Shown piece after piece: positions 44,621-53,699 of a stretch of DNA of 64,000 nt. A program made the position numbers and the translations under genes. Within the stretch, counting starts at the first letter, position 1. Each line of letters opens with the position of its first letter. Source of the DNA: Flavobacterium sp. LHD-85 (GTDB lineage: Bacteria > Bacteroidota > Bacteroidia > Flavobacteriales > Flavobacteriaceae); contig NZ_JAVFVR010000002.1 in assembly GCF_030929595.1 (NCBI RefSeq), positions 1-64,000 of the forward strand. Reading direction: 5' to 3'. The notes under the pieces were generated by a model. It saw only the letters and a list, made by a program, of their open reading frames with translations. It ran no database searches and was not told the origin of the DNA.

Positions 44621-46429
44621 ATGATTGTAAAAAAATTATCACTAGTGGTTTCCGCTTTCTTTTCGTTGGCTGTCTGTGCACAGGAAACGGCAAAGACAGA
44701 CGTAGAACTGAAGCCAGAGGTTAAGCTTTCATATTTAGATTCTATTAAAAGCACATTCAAAAGAGACCATTTAGCTTCAAAAGTGGATAGTCTTTGGATG
44801 AACGAATTAGTAAGTCTAGATATTTATGATGATCTGACCAAAGACATTCAAACCATTAACAAAGATGTTACTGTTGATGAAGAACTCCCAACCGAATTGC
44901 TAAAACAGCGTTTGGCTGCGATGAATCAGAAATCACCTTTTGAAATTCAATACAATCAAGGTTTAGAAAATATAATAAAGTCATTTCTTAAGAACCGTAA
45001 AAAATCGTTTTCTCGATTAATGGCTTTATCAGAATATTATTTCCCAATGTTTGAGGATGCTTTTGCCAAACAAAATGTGCCGTTGGAAATAAAATATTTA
45101 GCCGTTGTAGAATCTGCTTTAAACCCTAAAGCAGTTTCTAAAATGGGCGCTACCGGACTTTGGCAGTTTATGTACGGAACCGGAAAACAATATGCTCTTA
45201 AAATCGATTCTTATATCGACGAAAGAAGCGACCCTCTTAAAGCTACAGCCGCAGCATCAGAATACATGACCAAAATGTTCAACATTTTTGGTGACTGGGA
45301 ACTGGTTTTAGCTTCTTACAATTCAGGCCCTGGAAATGTTACTAAAGCGATTCGTCGTTCTGGCGGAAAAACAAAATACTGGGACATTCGTAATTATCTT
45401 CCAAAAGAAACTCAAGGTTACGTACCAGCTTTCTTAGCGACAATGTACCTTTTTGAATACCACAAAGAACACGGAATCAATCCGGAAAGAGCTGTAGTTA
45501 AAAATTTTGAAACAGATACTGTAGCTGTCAAAAATCAAATGTCTTTTAAACAGATTGCCGATTTGCTAGATATGCCGCAATCTCAAATTCAGCTTTTAAA
45601 TCCGTCTTATAAAATGGGAGTTGTGCCTTTTTACCAAGGAGAACAGCATTTTATTCGTCTTCCAAAAGATAAAGTAGCAACATTTGTTTCAAACGAAGAG
45701 CAAATTTATGCCTACGTAAAATACGATAAAGAGTTTAGAGCAACGTCATCTAGATTAGCTGTAAAATATGCTCCAAAAGCAAAGCCAGCTGCAGCAAAAC
45801 CAGCAGCGGTTGATAATGGTGATTTTGAATTTTATAAAGTTAGAAAAGGAGATAATTTAGGAGCGATTGCCTCTAAGTATGACGTAAGTATTTCTGATAT
45901 TAAAAAATGGAATAACTTAAAAACAAATGCCGTAGCAATTGGAAGAAGTCTAAAAATCAAGGCTGAAGAAGCTCCTGTTAAAACGGTTCCTGCAATTGTA
46001 GACAAAGAACAAGCAATTGCATCTGTAGAAAATAAAGAGAAAACAGCCGTTGATATGGACTATGTTGTAGTGTCTGGAGATAATTTAGGCAGTATTGCAA
46101 AGAAATTCGGTACGACTATTGCGGAGTTAAAAGAACTTAATAATTTAACTTCAAATAATATTGGTTTAGGAAAAACACTAATTATTTCTAAAGCAGCAAT
46201 AGTTATAGAAGAGCCTGTTTCAACAGCAATTGCATCAAACTCGGTTGATTCATTCAAGAAAAAAGCGCCTTCTAAAAATGTAAGTGAAGATTATTACGTT
46301 AAAAAAGGAGATTCTTTATACAGCATTTCTAAAAAATATCCTGGAGTAACAATTTCAGATATTAAAAAATGGAATGGCATTAAAGATGAAGATATTAAAC
46401 CGGGAATGAAACTTAAAATAAACGGATAA
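44621..46429 (+). CDS. MltD-like lytic transglycosylase with three LysM domains
   Basis: It cleaves the glycan strands of peptidoglycan in the periplasm. The protein is 602 residues with an N-terminal signal peptide ending VCAQ. Residues about 125-285 form the SLT domain, with the catalytic Glu in VVESALNPKA (about residue 163), GATGLWQFMYGTGK and ASYNSGPGNV. Three LysM domains follow at about 404-447, 482-525 and 559-602 (YKVRKGDNLGAIASKY, YVVVSGDNLGSIAKKF, YYVKKGDSLYSISKKY). The closest model is E. coli MltD, which has two LysM domains. It is followed at 46 bp by a DUF4837 lipoprotein gene. Confidence 0.93.
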   Translation: MIVKKLSLVVSAFFSLAVCAQETAKTDVELKPEVKLSYLDSIKSTFKRDHLASKVDSLWMNELVSLDIYDDLTKDIQTINKDVTVDEELPTELLKQRLAAMNQKSPFEIQYNQGLENIIKSFLKNRKKSFSRLMALSEYYFPMFEDAFAKQNVPLEIKYLAVVESALNPKAVSKMGATGLWQFMYGTGKQYALKIDSYIDERSDPLKATAAASEYMTKMFNIFGDWELVLASYNSGPGNVTKAIRRSGGKTKYWDIRNYLPKETQGYVPAFLATMYLFEYHKEHGINPERAVVKNFETDTVAVKNQMSFKQIADLLDMPQSQIQLLNPSYKMGVVPFYQGEQHFIRLPKDKVATFVSNEEQIYAYVKYDKEFRATSSRLAVKYAPKAKPAAAKPAAVDNGDFEFYKVRKGDNLGAIASKYDVSISDIKKWNNLKTNAVAIGRSLKIKAEEAPVKTVPAIVDKEQAIASVENKEKTAVDMDYVVVSGDNLGSIAKKFGTTIAELKELNNLTSNNIGLGKTLIISKAAIVIEEPVSTAIASNSVDSFKKKAPSKNVSEDYYVKKGDSLYSISKKYPGVTISDIKKWNGIKDEDIKPGMKLKING

Positions 46430-46475
46430 TAGAAAAATCTTATTAAATTTGGGTTTTATTTCATAAATTAAAAAA

Positions 46476-47444
46476 ATGAATAAAACCCATTTTTTATTGC
46501 TATTAGTGCCGTTTTTCCTGACTTCTTGTTTCAAAAGTGAAAAACAAAGCGAAACAGTTTCTGGAAAAACCAATACTATTTCGGTCATTATTGACGATCA
46601 GTTGTGGTATGGTGAAGTAGGCGATAGTATCAGAAATAAATTTGCCTCACCTGTTCTTGGTCTTACCCAAGAAGAACCCCTTTTTACCATAAACCAATAT
46701 CCTGCCAGATTGCTAGAAGGCTTTGTTACCGATAGCCGAAGCATTATTGTAGTCAAAAAAACGGCAGCCGAAAAATTCGAAATCATTCGAAGCAAAACAT
46801 TACCTCACAATACTTTTCGCATTTACGGAAAATCGGTAGACGATATTATCTGCAGTCTTGAATTGAATGCGCAGCAAATAATCAAAATTATCCACGATGC
46901 CGAAATTCAGAAAATTCAAGAAGATAACAGTGCTTCATTGCTAAATAAAGCAATAATTAAAAATAAATTTCACATCAATATTCAAATTCCGACAGGATAC
47001 GAATACATGCTGCATAAAAAGAAATTTATTTGGCTCAAAAAAGAAATCATAAGCGGTAATACCAGTTTATTGATTTACCAGATTCCACTTAATAGCTTTA
47101 AGAAGAAAAAAGATGTTGTAAATGCTATTGTCAAGATGCGTGATTCAATTGGTAAATACATTCAGGGCCGAGAACCCAACACACAAATGATTACCAGTGA
47201 AGCTTACGCACCTTATTTTTCAAAAATAATGCTGGACAATAAAGAAGCTTTTGAAACAAAAGGAACTTGGGAATTGAAAAATGATTTTATGACTGGACCA
47301 TTTATCAATTATGCGATAATGGACCCAACATTTAATCGAGTTTTGGTTATCGAAGGATTTTCTTATTCCCCCTCACATCAAGAACGTGATTTAATGCTAG
47401 AACTCGAAGCAATTATAAAAACAGTGAGAATCGACAAACGATAA
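46476..47444 (+). CDS. DUF4837 family lipoprotein
   Basis: The protein is 322 residues. The signal peptide ends in FLTSC, a lipobox. The rest matches the Bacteroidota DUF4837 family, with an N-terminal IDDQLWYGEVGDSIRNKF, a mid region VKKTAAEKFEI and a C-terminal WELKNDFMTGPFINYAIMD. The function is unknown. It lies just after the transglycosylase gene in the same orientation, so a role in the cell envelope is plausible. Confidence 0.85.
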   Translation: MNKTHFLLLLVPFFLTSCFKSEKQSETVSGKTNTISVIIDDQLWYGEVGDSIRNKFASPVLGLTQEEPLFTINQYPARLLEGFVTDSRSIIVVKKTAAEKFEIIRSKTLPHNTFRIYGKSVDDIICSLELNAQQIIKIIHDAEIQKIQEDNSASLLNKAIIKNKFHINIQIPTGYEYMLHKKKFIWLKKEIISGNTSLLIYQIPLNSFKKKKDVVNAIVKMRDSIGKYIQGREPNTQMITSEAYAPYFSKIMLDNKEAFETKGTWELKNDFMTGPFINYAIMDPTFNRVLVIEGFSYSPSHQERDLMLELEAIIKTVRIDKR

Positions 47445-47449
47445 GTTTT

Positions 47450-47627
47450 TTTGTTTCAGGTTTCAAGTTTGAGGTTTCAAAATCTCACGGTTAAATGTTC
47501 GCATTTCTTAGCGAACTTCACCTTTTCAATATAACTTAGCGTCCTTTGCGTAAATTCTTTGCGAACTTTGCGGTTGAATTGCCAAAGTATGTCAACTTGA
47601 AACCTGAAACTTTAAACTTGAAACAAA
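47450..47627. repeat. 178-bp element with imperfect inverted ends
   Basis: The left end 47450-47480 and the reverse complement of 47597-47627 match at 28 of 31 positions (TTTGTTTCA... to ...AGGTTTCAA). Inside, 47543-47575 (CTTTGCGTAAATTCTTTG and onward) closely resembles the right end of the GxxExxY unit. TTCGC and GCGAA form a small hairpin near 47499-47516. There is no gene inside. It fills the gap between two lipoprotein genes. Confidence 0.7.
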
Positions 47628-47671
47628 ATTTTTCGTACTTTTATTCATAACAAACATAAAAACAATTAGTT

Positions 47672-48313
47672 ATGAAAAAATTAACCGCAACCTTAGCACT
47701 AATAACCTTGTGTTTTATTTCTTGTAAAAAAGAAGTAAAGGAAGAAGCTGCAACTCCAGTAACAACAGATTCTATTAAAACTGAAGAACCTGTTGCCGAA
47801 GCGCCATTAGATTCTGCGGCACAGATGAAAGCCTGGCAAGAGTATGCAACGCCTGGGAATCCGCATAAAATATTGTCTGATGAAGTGGGAACATGGAATT
47901 GCGATATGACATTTTGGGCTGATGCAAATGCAAAACCTGAAAAAGAAACTTGTGTAGCCGAAATCAAAATGATTTTAGGCGGACGCTTTCAAGAGGGAAC
48001 TTATAAAGGCACTATGATGGGGCAGCCTTTTGAAGGTAAGGGTACTGTAGGTTATAATAATGCTACTAAAGAATACATCTCTACATTTATTGATAATATG
48101 GGAACAGGAATGATGACTAGCAAAGGAAAGTATAACGAAAGTACCAAGAGTATAGAATATAATGGAGAAATGGCCGATCCTGTAACTGCAAAAAATACAA
48201 AGTATAGAGAAGTTTACACTATCGTAGATGCTAAAACTCGTAAAATGGAAATGTACGATACAAAAAATGGTACAGAATATAAAAGTATGGAAATCGTGAT
48301 GACGAGAAAGTAG
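47672..48313 (+). CDS. DUF1579 family lipoprotein
   Basis: The protein is 213 residues. The signal peptide ends CFISC, a lipobox. A Glu/Ala/Pro/Thr-rich linker precedes a beta-barrel-like DUF1579 domain with DEVGTWNCDMTFWADANA, MILGGRFQEGTYKGTMMGQPFEGKGTVGY and STFIDNMGTGMM. Members of the family are found in many bacteria without a known activity. It stands alone between two repeat elements. Confidence 0.85.
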   Translation: MKKLTATLALITLCFISCKKEVKEEAATPVTTDSIKTEEPVAEAPLDSAAQMKAWQEYATPGNPHKILSDEVGTWNCDMTFWADANAKPEKETCVAEIKMILGGRFQEGTYKGTMMGQPFEGKGTVGYNNATKEYISTFIDNMGTGMMTSKGKYNESTKSIEYNGEMADPVTAKNTKYREVYTIVDAKTRKMEMYDTKNGTEYKSMEIVMTRK

Positions 48314-48324
48314 TTTTTTATTTA

Positions 48325-48470
48325 GACGCAAAGAAACAAAGCCGCAAAGGCACAAAGTTATACTTCATGAGGATAAACTTTGTGCCTTTGCGATTTATAC
48401 AAAAATTTTAGCGCAGCAAAAAAATAATATAACTTAGCGTCTTCGTGCCTTGGTGGCAAAAAAGAAGTAA
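48325..48470. repeat. CGCAAAG-family repeat with perfect hairpin
   Basis: CGCAAAGGCACAAAGTT (48343-48359) and its exact reverse complement (48376-48392) form a 17-bp stem. Outer parts (GACGCAAAGAAACAAAG and CTTAGCGTCTTCGTGCCTTGG) are also reverse-complementary in pattern. It fills the gap before the acetyltransferase gene and may end the DUF1579 transcript. Confidence 0.75.
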
Positions 48471-48472
48471 AA

Positions 48473-48919
48473 ATGGAATTAAAATGGAAAATAAAGCCCT
48501 TTGAGGCATTAACTGCTCACGAGTTATATGATTTGTTAAGACTGCGAAGTGAAATCTTTGTAGTGGAGCAAAATTGCGTTTATTTAGATCTTGATGGCAA
48601 AGACAAGAAAGCTTTGCATCTAATAGGTGAATTTGAAGGTAAAATCGTGGCTTATTCGCGCTTATTTGATGCCGGAGTTAGTTTTGACAACGCTTCAATA
48701 GGAAGAGTTACTGTAGATGCCAATTTCAGAGATAGAAAATGGGGACATGAACTAATGCGACAAGCGATATCAGAAATTAAATGTAATTTTGGAAAAGATA
48801 AAATTACCATTGGAGCCCAATTGTATTTACAGAAATTCTACGAAAGCCACGGTTTTGTCCAAACCAGCGAAATGTATTTGGAAGATGATATTCCGCATAT
48901 AGAAATGGTGAGAGAATAA
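48473..48919 (+). CDS. elaA: ElaA-like GNAT acetyltransferase
   Basis: The protein is 148 residues and matches the ElaA group of GNAT N-acetyltransferases. LYDLLRLRSEIFVVEQNCVY is the N-terminal signature, IGRVTVDANFRDRKWGHELM the acetyl-CoA-binding strand and loop, and QLYLQKFYESHGFV the C-terminal part. The substrate is unknown. The start codon is 3 bp after the repeat element. Confidence 0.85.
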   Translation: MELKWKIKPFEALTAHELYDLLRLRSEIFVVEQNCVYLDLDGKDKKALHLIGEFEGKIVAYSRLFDAGVSFDNASIGRVTVDANFRDRKWGHELMRQAISEIKCNFGKDKITIGAQLYLQKFYESHGFVQTSEMYLEDDIPHIEMVRE

Positions 48920-49014
48920 TTAGAAATAAAGTAAATCTACAAGAATTTAATCTTATTCCAATAAGCAAGAAAACTTAGGGTCTTAGCAACTCAGCATCTT
49001 AGTAGCTTTAAGAA

Positions 49015-49818
49015 TTAAATTTTAGTAATCACAAACTCCACCCGTCGATCATAATTATCTCCTTTTCCTAACGGATATCGATTGCCGCATCCAACATACG
49101 TCATGCGGCTTTTGGATACTTTTTTGGACATTAAATAATGAAAAACGGTTTTGGCGCGATTCCAGGAAAGTCTCCTTTCTTTAGTATCTCTATCAATTCC
49201 GTCGCTATAAATTTCGGGTGTACAACAGACATGCCCTCTAATTTCAAAATATAGATTTCTATGCTTCTGGAGCGTTACCGCAATTTTATCCAATTCTTTT
49301 TTTGAGCTGCCGGTTAGTTTCGCGCTCCCAATTTCAAATAAAATAGACTCTAAATACACTTTATCGCCTACTTTCAAATTGTCTTTGAACGAAGTATGTA
49401 CCCCTTTCCCGAAACTATTTTTCTTAACGACAATTAAGTCAACCCGCCGATTTCGCAAACGCGTTTCAGACAGATTCTCTACCGTGTCGGCTTTTACAAC
49501 AACCCGCCCTTTCCCTTCAAGAATAACAATTTTACTTTCGTTGAACCCTTTATTGATCAATATATTCTGAATCGTATTAGCCCGATTATTTGATAATCTA
49601 AAGTTATACTCATCATTTCCTCGATCATCACAATAGCCATAAATCTGTATAGACTCAACCTTTGCTGTGTCTATGTTTTTTATAAAGTTAGAAACCACAC
49701 TAATTTGTTTTTCTGTCAAATCATATTTGTCAAACTCAAAATAAATTGTTTCAACAGGTTTTTGTTGTGCCGTTACTGTATAAAATGAAAAAAGAGTCAG
49801 GGCTAGAGTTATCTTCAT
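49015..49818 (-). CDS. Protein with two tandem OmpA C-terminal-like domains
   Basis: The protein is 267 residues with a signal peptide (TLFSFYTVTAQ). Residues about 20-133 (IYFEFDKYDLTEKQ, IYGYCDDRGNDEYN, LSNNRANTIQNIL, RNRRVDLIV) form a full OmpA-like peptidoglycan-binding domain. Residues about 145-267 (ILFEIGSAKLTGSSKKELD, IRGHVCCTPEIYSD, RRLSWNRAKTVFHYL, YDRRVEFVI) form a second, more diverged one with an extra CC. There is no barrel. It begins 3 bp after ctpA and is last in the rnpA-DUF4349-ctpA group. Confidence 0.85.
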   Translation of the reverse strand: MKITLALTLFSFYTVTAQQKPVETIYFEFDKYDLTEKQISVVSNFIKNIDTAKVESIQIYGYCDDRGNDEYNFRLSNNRANTIQNILINKGFNESKIVILEGKGRVVVKADTVENLSETRLRNRRVDLIVVKKNSFGKGVHTSFKDNLKVGDKVYLESILFEIGSAKLTGSSKKELDKIAVTLQKHRNLYFEIRGHVCCTPEIYSDGIDRDTKERRLSWNRAKTVFHYLMSKKVSKSRMTYVGCGNRYPLGKGDNYDRRVEFVITKI

Positions 49819-49821
49819 TCA

Positions 49822-51459
49822 CTACATTTTTAAAATCGTCTTATATTCTGTTTGGTTATTTAATACACTAACTGCTCTTTTAATTTCTGAATTGTTTTTT
49901 AGATAATACTGATACAAACCTTCTTGATACTGATATCTTTTGATCAGTTCTTCTAAAATCATGTTTTTGATTTCTTTTTGGTTTTTGTCCAGTAAAGTAG
50001 TTTCGCTTTTTTCTAAAGCATTCAACAATTGCTGATATTCGGCAGTAATGGTTTCTTCTATTTTTTCTTTTTTAGCTGCTGCTAAAGTATTTTTCAAAGC
50101 CACTTCGGTTTCTGTATCAAAAGTGATTTTGTTCGTTTTCAGATATTGTTTGAAAGCCGTATAATCAGCATCAGTCAAAGTCGGAATCTTATCTCCCAAA
50201 TTTGGATTTTTGTAATAATATGTTGTAGCATAATCAAAAACTCCATCGTTTTTGATCAAAGCGGTCGCAATTGCACTGGTTTTTGCTTCTTCCAATTCGA
50301 TATCTGGTAAAACTCCACCGCCATCATATACTGTTCTTCCTTTTCTGGTTTTAAAAGCATTGAAATTTTTAGCATCAGTTTTCTGAGCCACACCGTTTTT
50401 GTCTTTATGCGCATAATCCAGAGCCTGAATACATCTGCCAGAAGGGGTGTAATATCTCGAAATGGTAACTTTCAGCTGCGTTCCATAAGTTAAATCAACA
50501 GAACGTTGAACCAGACCTTTACCAAAACTTCTGCTTCCTAAAATAACAGCACGGTCTAAATCCTGCAATGCACCCGAAACAATTTCTGACGCCGATGCGC
50601 TTCTACCATTTACTAAAATGGCTAAAGGAATTTCTGTATCAACAGGTTCTTTCTGTGTTTTGTACGTATTATTGTGTTTTTCAATTCTAGATTTAGTTGT
50701 TACAATAACTTCATTTTTCGGAACAAACAAATTACAGATATCAATGGCTTCGTTTAATAAACCTCCTGGATTGCCTCTTAAATCCAAAACAATTTGTTTC
50801 GCACCATCAGCTTTTAATTTTTCAAGAGCGTCTTTCACTTCGGCAGAAGCTTTTCTGCTAAAATGCGCCAAAACAATATAACCTGTTTTATCATCAATTT
50901 TTCCGTAAAAAGGAACCGATTTAATATCAACTTCATCCAAAACTAGAACCGTAGTATTTGGTTTTCCTTGACGAAGATATTTGATGTTGATTTTAGTGTT
51001 TTTTGTTCCTTTCAATAGTTGAGAAGCGTCGTCTTTAAAGTCAGCAATCAATACATCGCCGATTTGGATAATTTCGTCACCTGCTTTTAGTCCAGCTTTA
51101 TCGGCAGGATAATTTTTATAGGGTTCGCGAACAATCAAACGGTCTTTTTTTCTAGAAATCAAAGCGCCGATTCCAGTATATTCTCCAGTATTATTTATTT
51201 TAAAGTTTACAACATCTTGTTCGTTAAAATAAACCGTGTAAGGATCTAGACTTCCCAACATGCTTTTGATGGCTTTATCCATTAAATCACCAGGATTAGT
51301 TTCGTCAACATAATTGGTATTTACGGCTTTAAACAAAGTCGTGAAAATTTCGATCTGTTTGGCAATTTCAAAAAAATCTTCTCTAAAACTGGTTCCAACA
51401 AACAACATTCCCGCCGCAGCGACTGGTATAATAAATTTCTTTTTGAAATACGGATACAT
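49822..51459 (-). CDS. ctpA: S41 family C-terminal processing peptidase
   Basis: The protein is 545 residues. An N-terminal signal anchor is followed by a helical region, a PDZ domain (TGIGALISRKKDRLIV, YPADKAGLKAGDEIIQIGD) at about residues 90-170, and the S41 catalytic core. VLDLRGNPGGLL, NGRSASASEIVSGAL with the catalytic Ser, and GSRSFGKGLVQ with the catalytic Lys are present. CtpA-type enzymes trim periplasmic proteins. It begins 2 bp after the DUF4349 gene. Confidence 0.93.
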   Translation of the reverse strand: MYPYFKKKFIIPVAAAGMLFVGTSFREDFFEIAKQIEIFTTLFKAVNTNYVDETNPGDLMDKAIKSMLGSLDPYTVYFNEQDVVNFKINNTGEYTGIGALISRKKDRLIVREPYKNYPADKAGLKAGDEIIQIGDVLIADFKDDASQLLKGTKNTKINIKYLRQGKPNTTVLVLDEVDIKSVPFYGKIDDKTGYIVLAHFSRKASAEVKDALEKLKADGAKQIVLDLRGNPGGLLNEAIDICNLFVPKNEVIVTTKSRIEKHNNTYKTQKEPVDTEIPLAILVNGRSASASEIVSGALQDLDRAVILGSRSFGKGLVQRSVDLTYGTQLKVTISRYYTPSGRCIQALDYAHKDKNGVAQKTDAKNFNAFKTRKGRTVYDGGGVLPDIELEEAKTSAIATALIKNDGVFDYATTYYYKNPNLGDKIPTLTDADYTAFKQYLKTNKITFDTETEVALKNTLAAAKKEKIEETITAEYQQLLNALEKSETTLLDKNQKEIKNMILEELIKRYQYQEGLYQYYLKNNSEIKRAVSVLNNQTEYKTILKM

Positions 51460-51461
51460 GA

Positions 51462-52307
51462 TTATTCTTTTTTTCTTCTTTTTAATCTTTTTCTAATAAA
51501 ATAGGCAAATACAACAAACAAAATTACAAATGGCCAAGCGCTTAATAATGAAAGCAATAAATCGGACAAAGTATAGAATCCGGATTTAACGGCGTTCCAA
51601 AGCTTTGAGCCGTAAGATATTTTAACACCTTCTTTTTCAGGTATTATTTTATAAAATGAAATGGTAATTGTACTTTCAGAAACGCGGCTTTCGAGATATT
51701 TCAGCTGGCCTTCTTTGGCTTCAATTTCTTCTCGAATAGTTGAAATTTGTTGTTCAATTTCTAAAATCTCACTGACTTTGTTCGCTTTCTTTAAAATTTC
51801 AAGATAACGCTCTTCAAGTTTTTTCTTTGTTTTCAATCTTGAAGTAAGATCGATATATTCAGCTGTTACGTCTTCCGCAGATATATTTTTAACTTCAAAA
51901 TATGAAACTCCTTTTGAAACTCCACTTATAAAACGGTCAAAATTTTGGCTTGGAACTTTTACTATTAAATTTCTAGAAATAGTCCCATAATCTTTTTCCT
52001 CTGAATCGTTAATAATTCTAGCTTTATTATTGGCAACAGCTAGTTGAATTTGATTGAAAGTGTTTTCAAGATTGTCGGTTTCAAATCGTAAAGTCGCTTC
52101 CTTTATAATTTTCTGTTCTATTTCTTGTTTGATTTTTACAGGAGGTGCCGCTACTGGATCAGAATCTTTATCATAAGAACTAGCTTCTGCCTTTTTTGGA
52201 GGCAATTTTACTGCTTCAATAGAGATTGCGCTTGTTTCTGCTTCATAAGATTTGCTGCAACCACAAAGAATCAAAACGAAAAAAGATAAAAAGAAAAGTT
52301 GACGCAT
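51462..52307 (-). CDS. DUF4349 family lipoprotein
   Basis: The protein is 281 residues. The signal peptide ends in LCGC, a lipobox. Residues about 65-210 form the DUF4349 region, with a long coiled coil (LKTKKKLEERYLEILKKANKVSEILEIEQQISTIREEIEA). A C-terminal transmembrane segment (FVILFVVFAYFI) is followed by a basic tail. The function is unknown. It is between rnpA and ctpA. Confidence 0.85.
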   Translation of the reverse strand: MRQLFFLSFFVLILCGCSKSYEAETSAISIEAVKLPPKKAEASSYDKDSDPVAAPPVKIKQEIEQKIIKEATLRFETDNLENTFNQIQLAVANNKARIINDSEEKDYGTISRNLIVKVPSQNFDRFISGVSKGVSYFEVKNISAEDVTAEYIDLTSRLKTKKKLEERYLEILKKANKVSEILEIEQQISTIREEIEAKEGQLKYLESRVSESTITISFYKIIPEKEGVKISYGSKLWNAVKSGFYTLSDLLLSLLSAWPFVILFVVFAYFIRKRLKRRKKE

Positions 52308-52377
52308 AAAATTTCAATTTAGAGCTAAAACTACGATTTTTTTGTCTAATTTGAATAATAATCTTACGTTTTGAAAT

Positions 52378-52782
52378 TTACGCTTCTGTTTTTGTTTCAG
52401 AATCTTGAGGTTTGTTGATTTGAGCAGAAAATTTCTCAAACAGCTGAATCATTTTGGTGTTGATTTCTTCGTAAGATAAACGGTCTTTGGTCTGATAAAA
52501 AAGCATTATCGAATAGGGCTGATCCAAGTTATCCAAAAGCAAATGTTTGTTTAAACGATAGGTTTCTCTCAGAACTCTTTTGAAGTAATTGCGATCAACG
52601 GCTTTCTTGAAATATTTTTTAGAAACCGAAACGCCAATCTTAGTCTGTTCTTCTGAATTTGCTTCCGCTTGACGGTAAACCAAACGAAGCGGATATTTGG
52701 ACACCGATTTCCCTTCAGAAAACAGTAATCCAATTGTCGTTTTGCTTTTTAAACGTTCGTTTTTAGGGTAAGTAAAGTTCAT
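52378..52782 (-). CDS. rnpA: Ribonuclease P protein component
   Basis: RnpA supports the RNase P RNA in tRNA 5' processing. The protein is 134 residues. The signature VDRNYFKRVLRETYR is present, with KIGVSVSKKYFKKA before it and NERLKSKTTIGLLFSEG at the N-terminus. The C-terminal tail is rich in Gln and Glu. The gene is not next to rpmH as in many bacteria; it is first in the group with DUF4349, ctpA and the OmpA-like gene. Confidence 0.95.
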   Translation of the reverse strand: MNFTYPKNERLKSKTTIGLLFSEGKSVSKYPLRLVYRQAEANSEEQTKIGVSVSKKYFKKAVDRNYFKRVLRETYRLNKHLLLDNLDQPYSIMLFYQTKDRLSYEEINTKMIQLFEKFSAQINKPQDSETKTEA

Positions 52783-52813
52783 TTAATTCAGAAAAAATTT
52801 GCAAATTCTAGTG

Positions 52814-52821
52814 CAAAGGTA
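52814..52821 (-). promoter_or_regulatory. -7 element upstream of rnpA
   Basis: The minus strand reads TACCTTTG, a TAnnTTTG match 32 bp before the rnpA start. No TTG at the right distance is seen. Confidence 0.45.
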
Positions 52822-52881
52822 CAATTAAACCAGAAAAACGGTTATTGTTTTCAATTTTAATAAGTCTAAAAATATATTTAC

Positions 52882-52889
52882 TACTTTTG
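52882..52889 (+). promoter_or_regulatory. -7 element upstream of plsC
   Basis: TACTTTTG matches TAnnTTTG, 18 bp before the start codon. It is divergent from the rnpA element. No -33 partner is visible. Confidence 0.45.
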
Positions 52890-52907
52890 CGCATTAATTT
52901 TTGAAGC

Positions 52908-53654
52908 ATGGAAAAAATTATTTCTTATCCGCTATCGGTAATTTACTATCTATTATTTGGTTTATGTTTGGCTGTTTTTCATCCAATTCAGTGGATTTGT
53001 TTAAATGTTTTTGGTTACCAGGCTCACAAAAAAAGTGTTGATTATTTAAATTTCTGCCTTTTAAAGTGTACAAATCTTGTTGGAACAAGATATACAATCG
53101 AAGGCGTAGACACGGTTCCGAAGGGTGTGCCAATTATTTTTGTGGCAAATCACCAAAGTATGTACGATATCGTGGCAATGATTTGGTACTTTAGACGTTT
53201 TCATTGTAAATTTGTAAGTAAGAAGGAGTTAGGTAGCGGAATTCCGAGTGTTTCTTATAATTTGAAATACGGAGGATCTGTCTTAATTGACCGAAAAGAC
53301 CCTAAACAAGCGATACCAGTTATCAAAGGCTTGTCTGAATATATCGAAAAAAATACAAGATCTGCCGTAATCTTTCCAGAAGGAACAAGAAGTAAGACAG
53401 GAGTACCAAAAGAATTTGCGCAAAGCGGTTTAAAAATTTTATGCAAATATGCACCATCTGCATACGTTGTACCGGTAAGCATCAACAATTCTTGGAAAAT
53501 GGTAAAATTTGGTTTTTTTCCTGTTGGTTTAGGAAATCACCTCACGTTTACAGCTCACAAAGCTTTAGCTGTTAAAGATTACAAATTTGAAGAGCTGATG
53601 GAGATAACTGAAAAAGCAGTTAAAGAAGGAATAAATGAATATAAACAAGTTTAA
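52908..53654 (+). CDS. plsC: 1-acyl-sn-glycerol-3-phosphate acyltransferase
   Basis: It converts lysophosphatidic acid to phosphatidic acid in the inner membrane. The protein is 248 residues. A hydrophobic N-terminus (SVIYYLLFGLCLAVFHPI) is followed by the HX4D motif NHQSMYD, FVSKKELG, and FPEGTRSKTG. Its motifs are closer to classic PlsC than those of the gene at 12588. A desaturase gene follows at 45 bp, so the two are probably cotranscribed in membrane-lipid synthesis. Confidence 0.9.
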   Translation: MEKIISYPLSVIYYLLFGLCLAVFHPIQWICLNVFGYQAHKKSVDYLNFCLLKCTNLVGTRYTIEGVDTVPKGVPIIFVANHQSMYDIVAMIWYFRRFHCKFVSKKELGSGIPSVSYNLKYGGSVLIDRKDPKQAIPVIKGLSEYIEKNTRSAVIFPEGTRSKTGVPKEFAQSGLKILCKYAPSAYVVPVSINNSWKMVKFGFFPVGLGNHLTFTAHKALAVKDYKFEELMEITEKAVKEGINEYKQV

Positions 53655-53699
53655 GTTTTAGTCCGAGCTAGAACGTACAACTCAAATCTATAATAAGTA

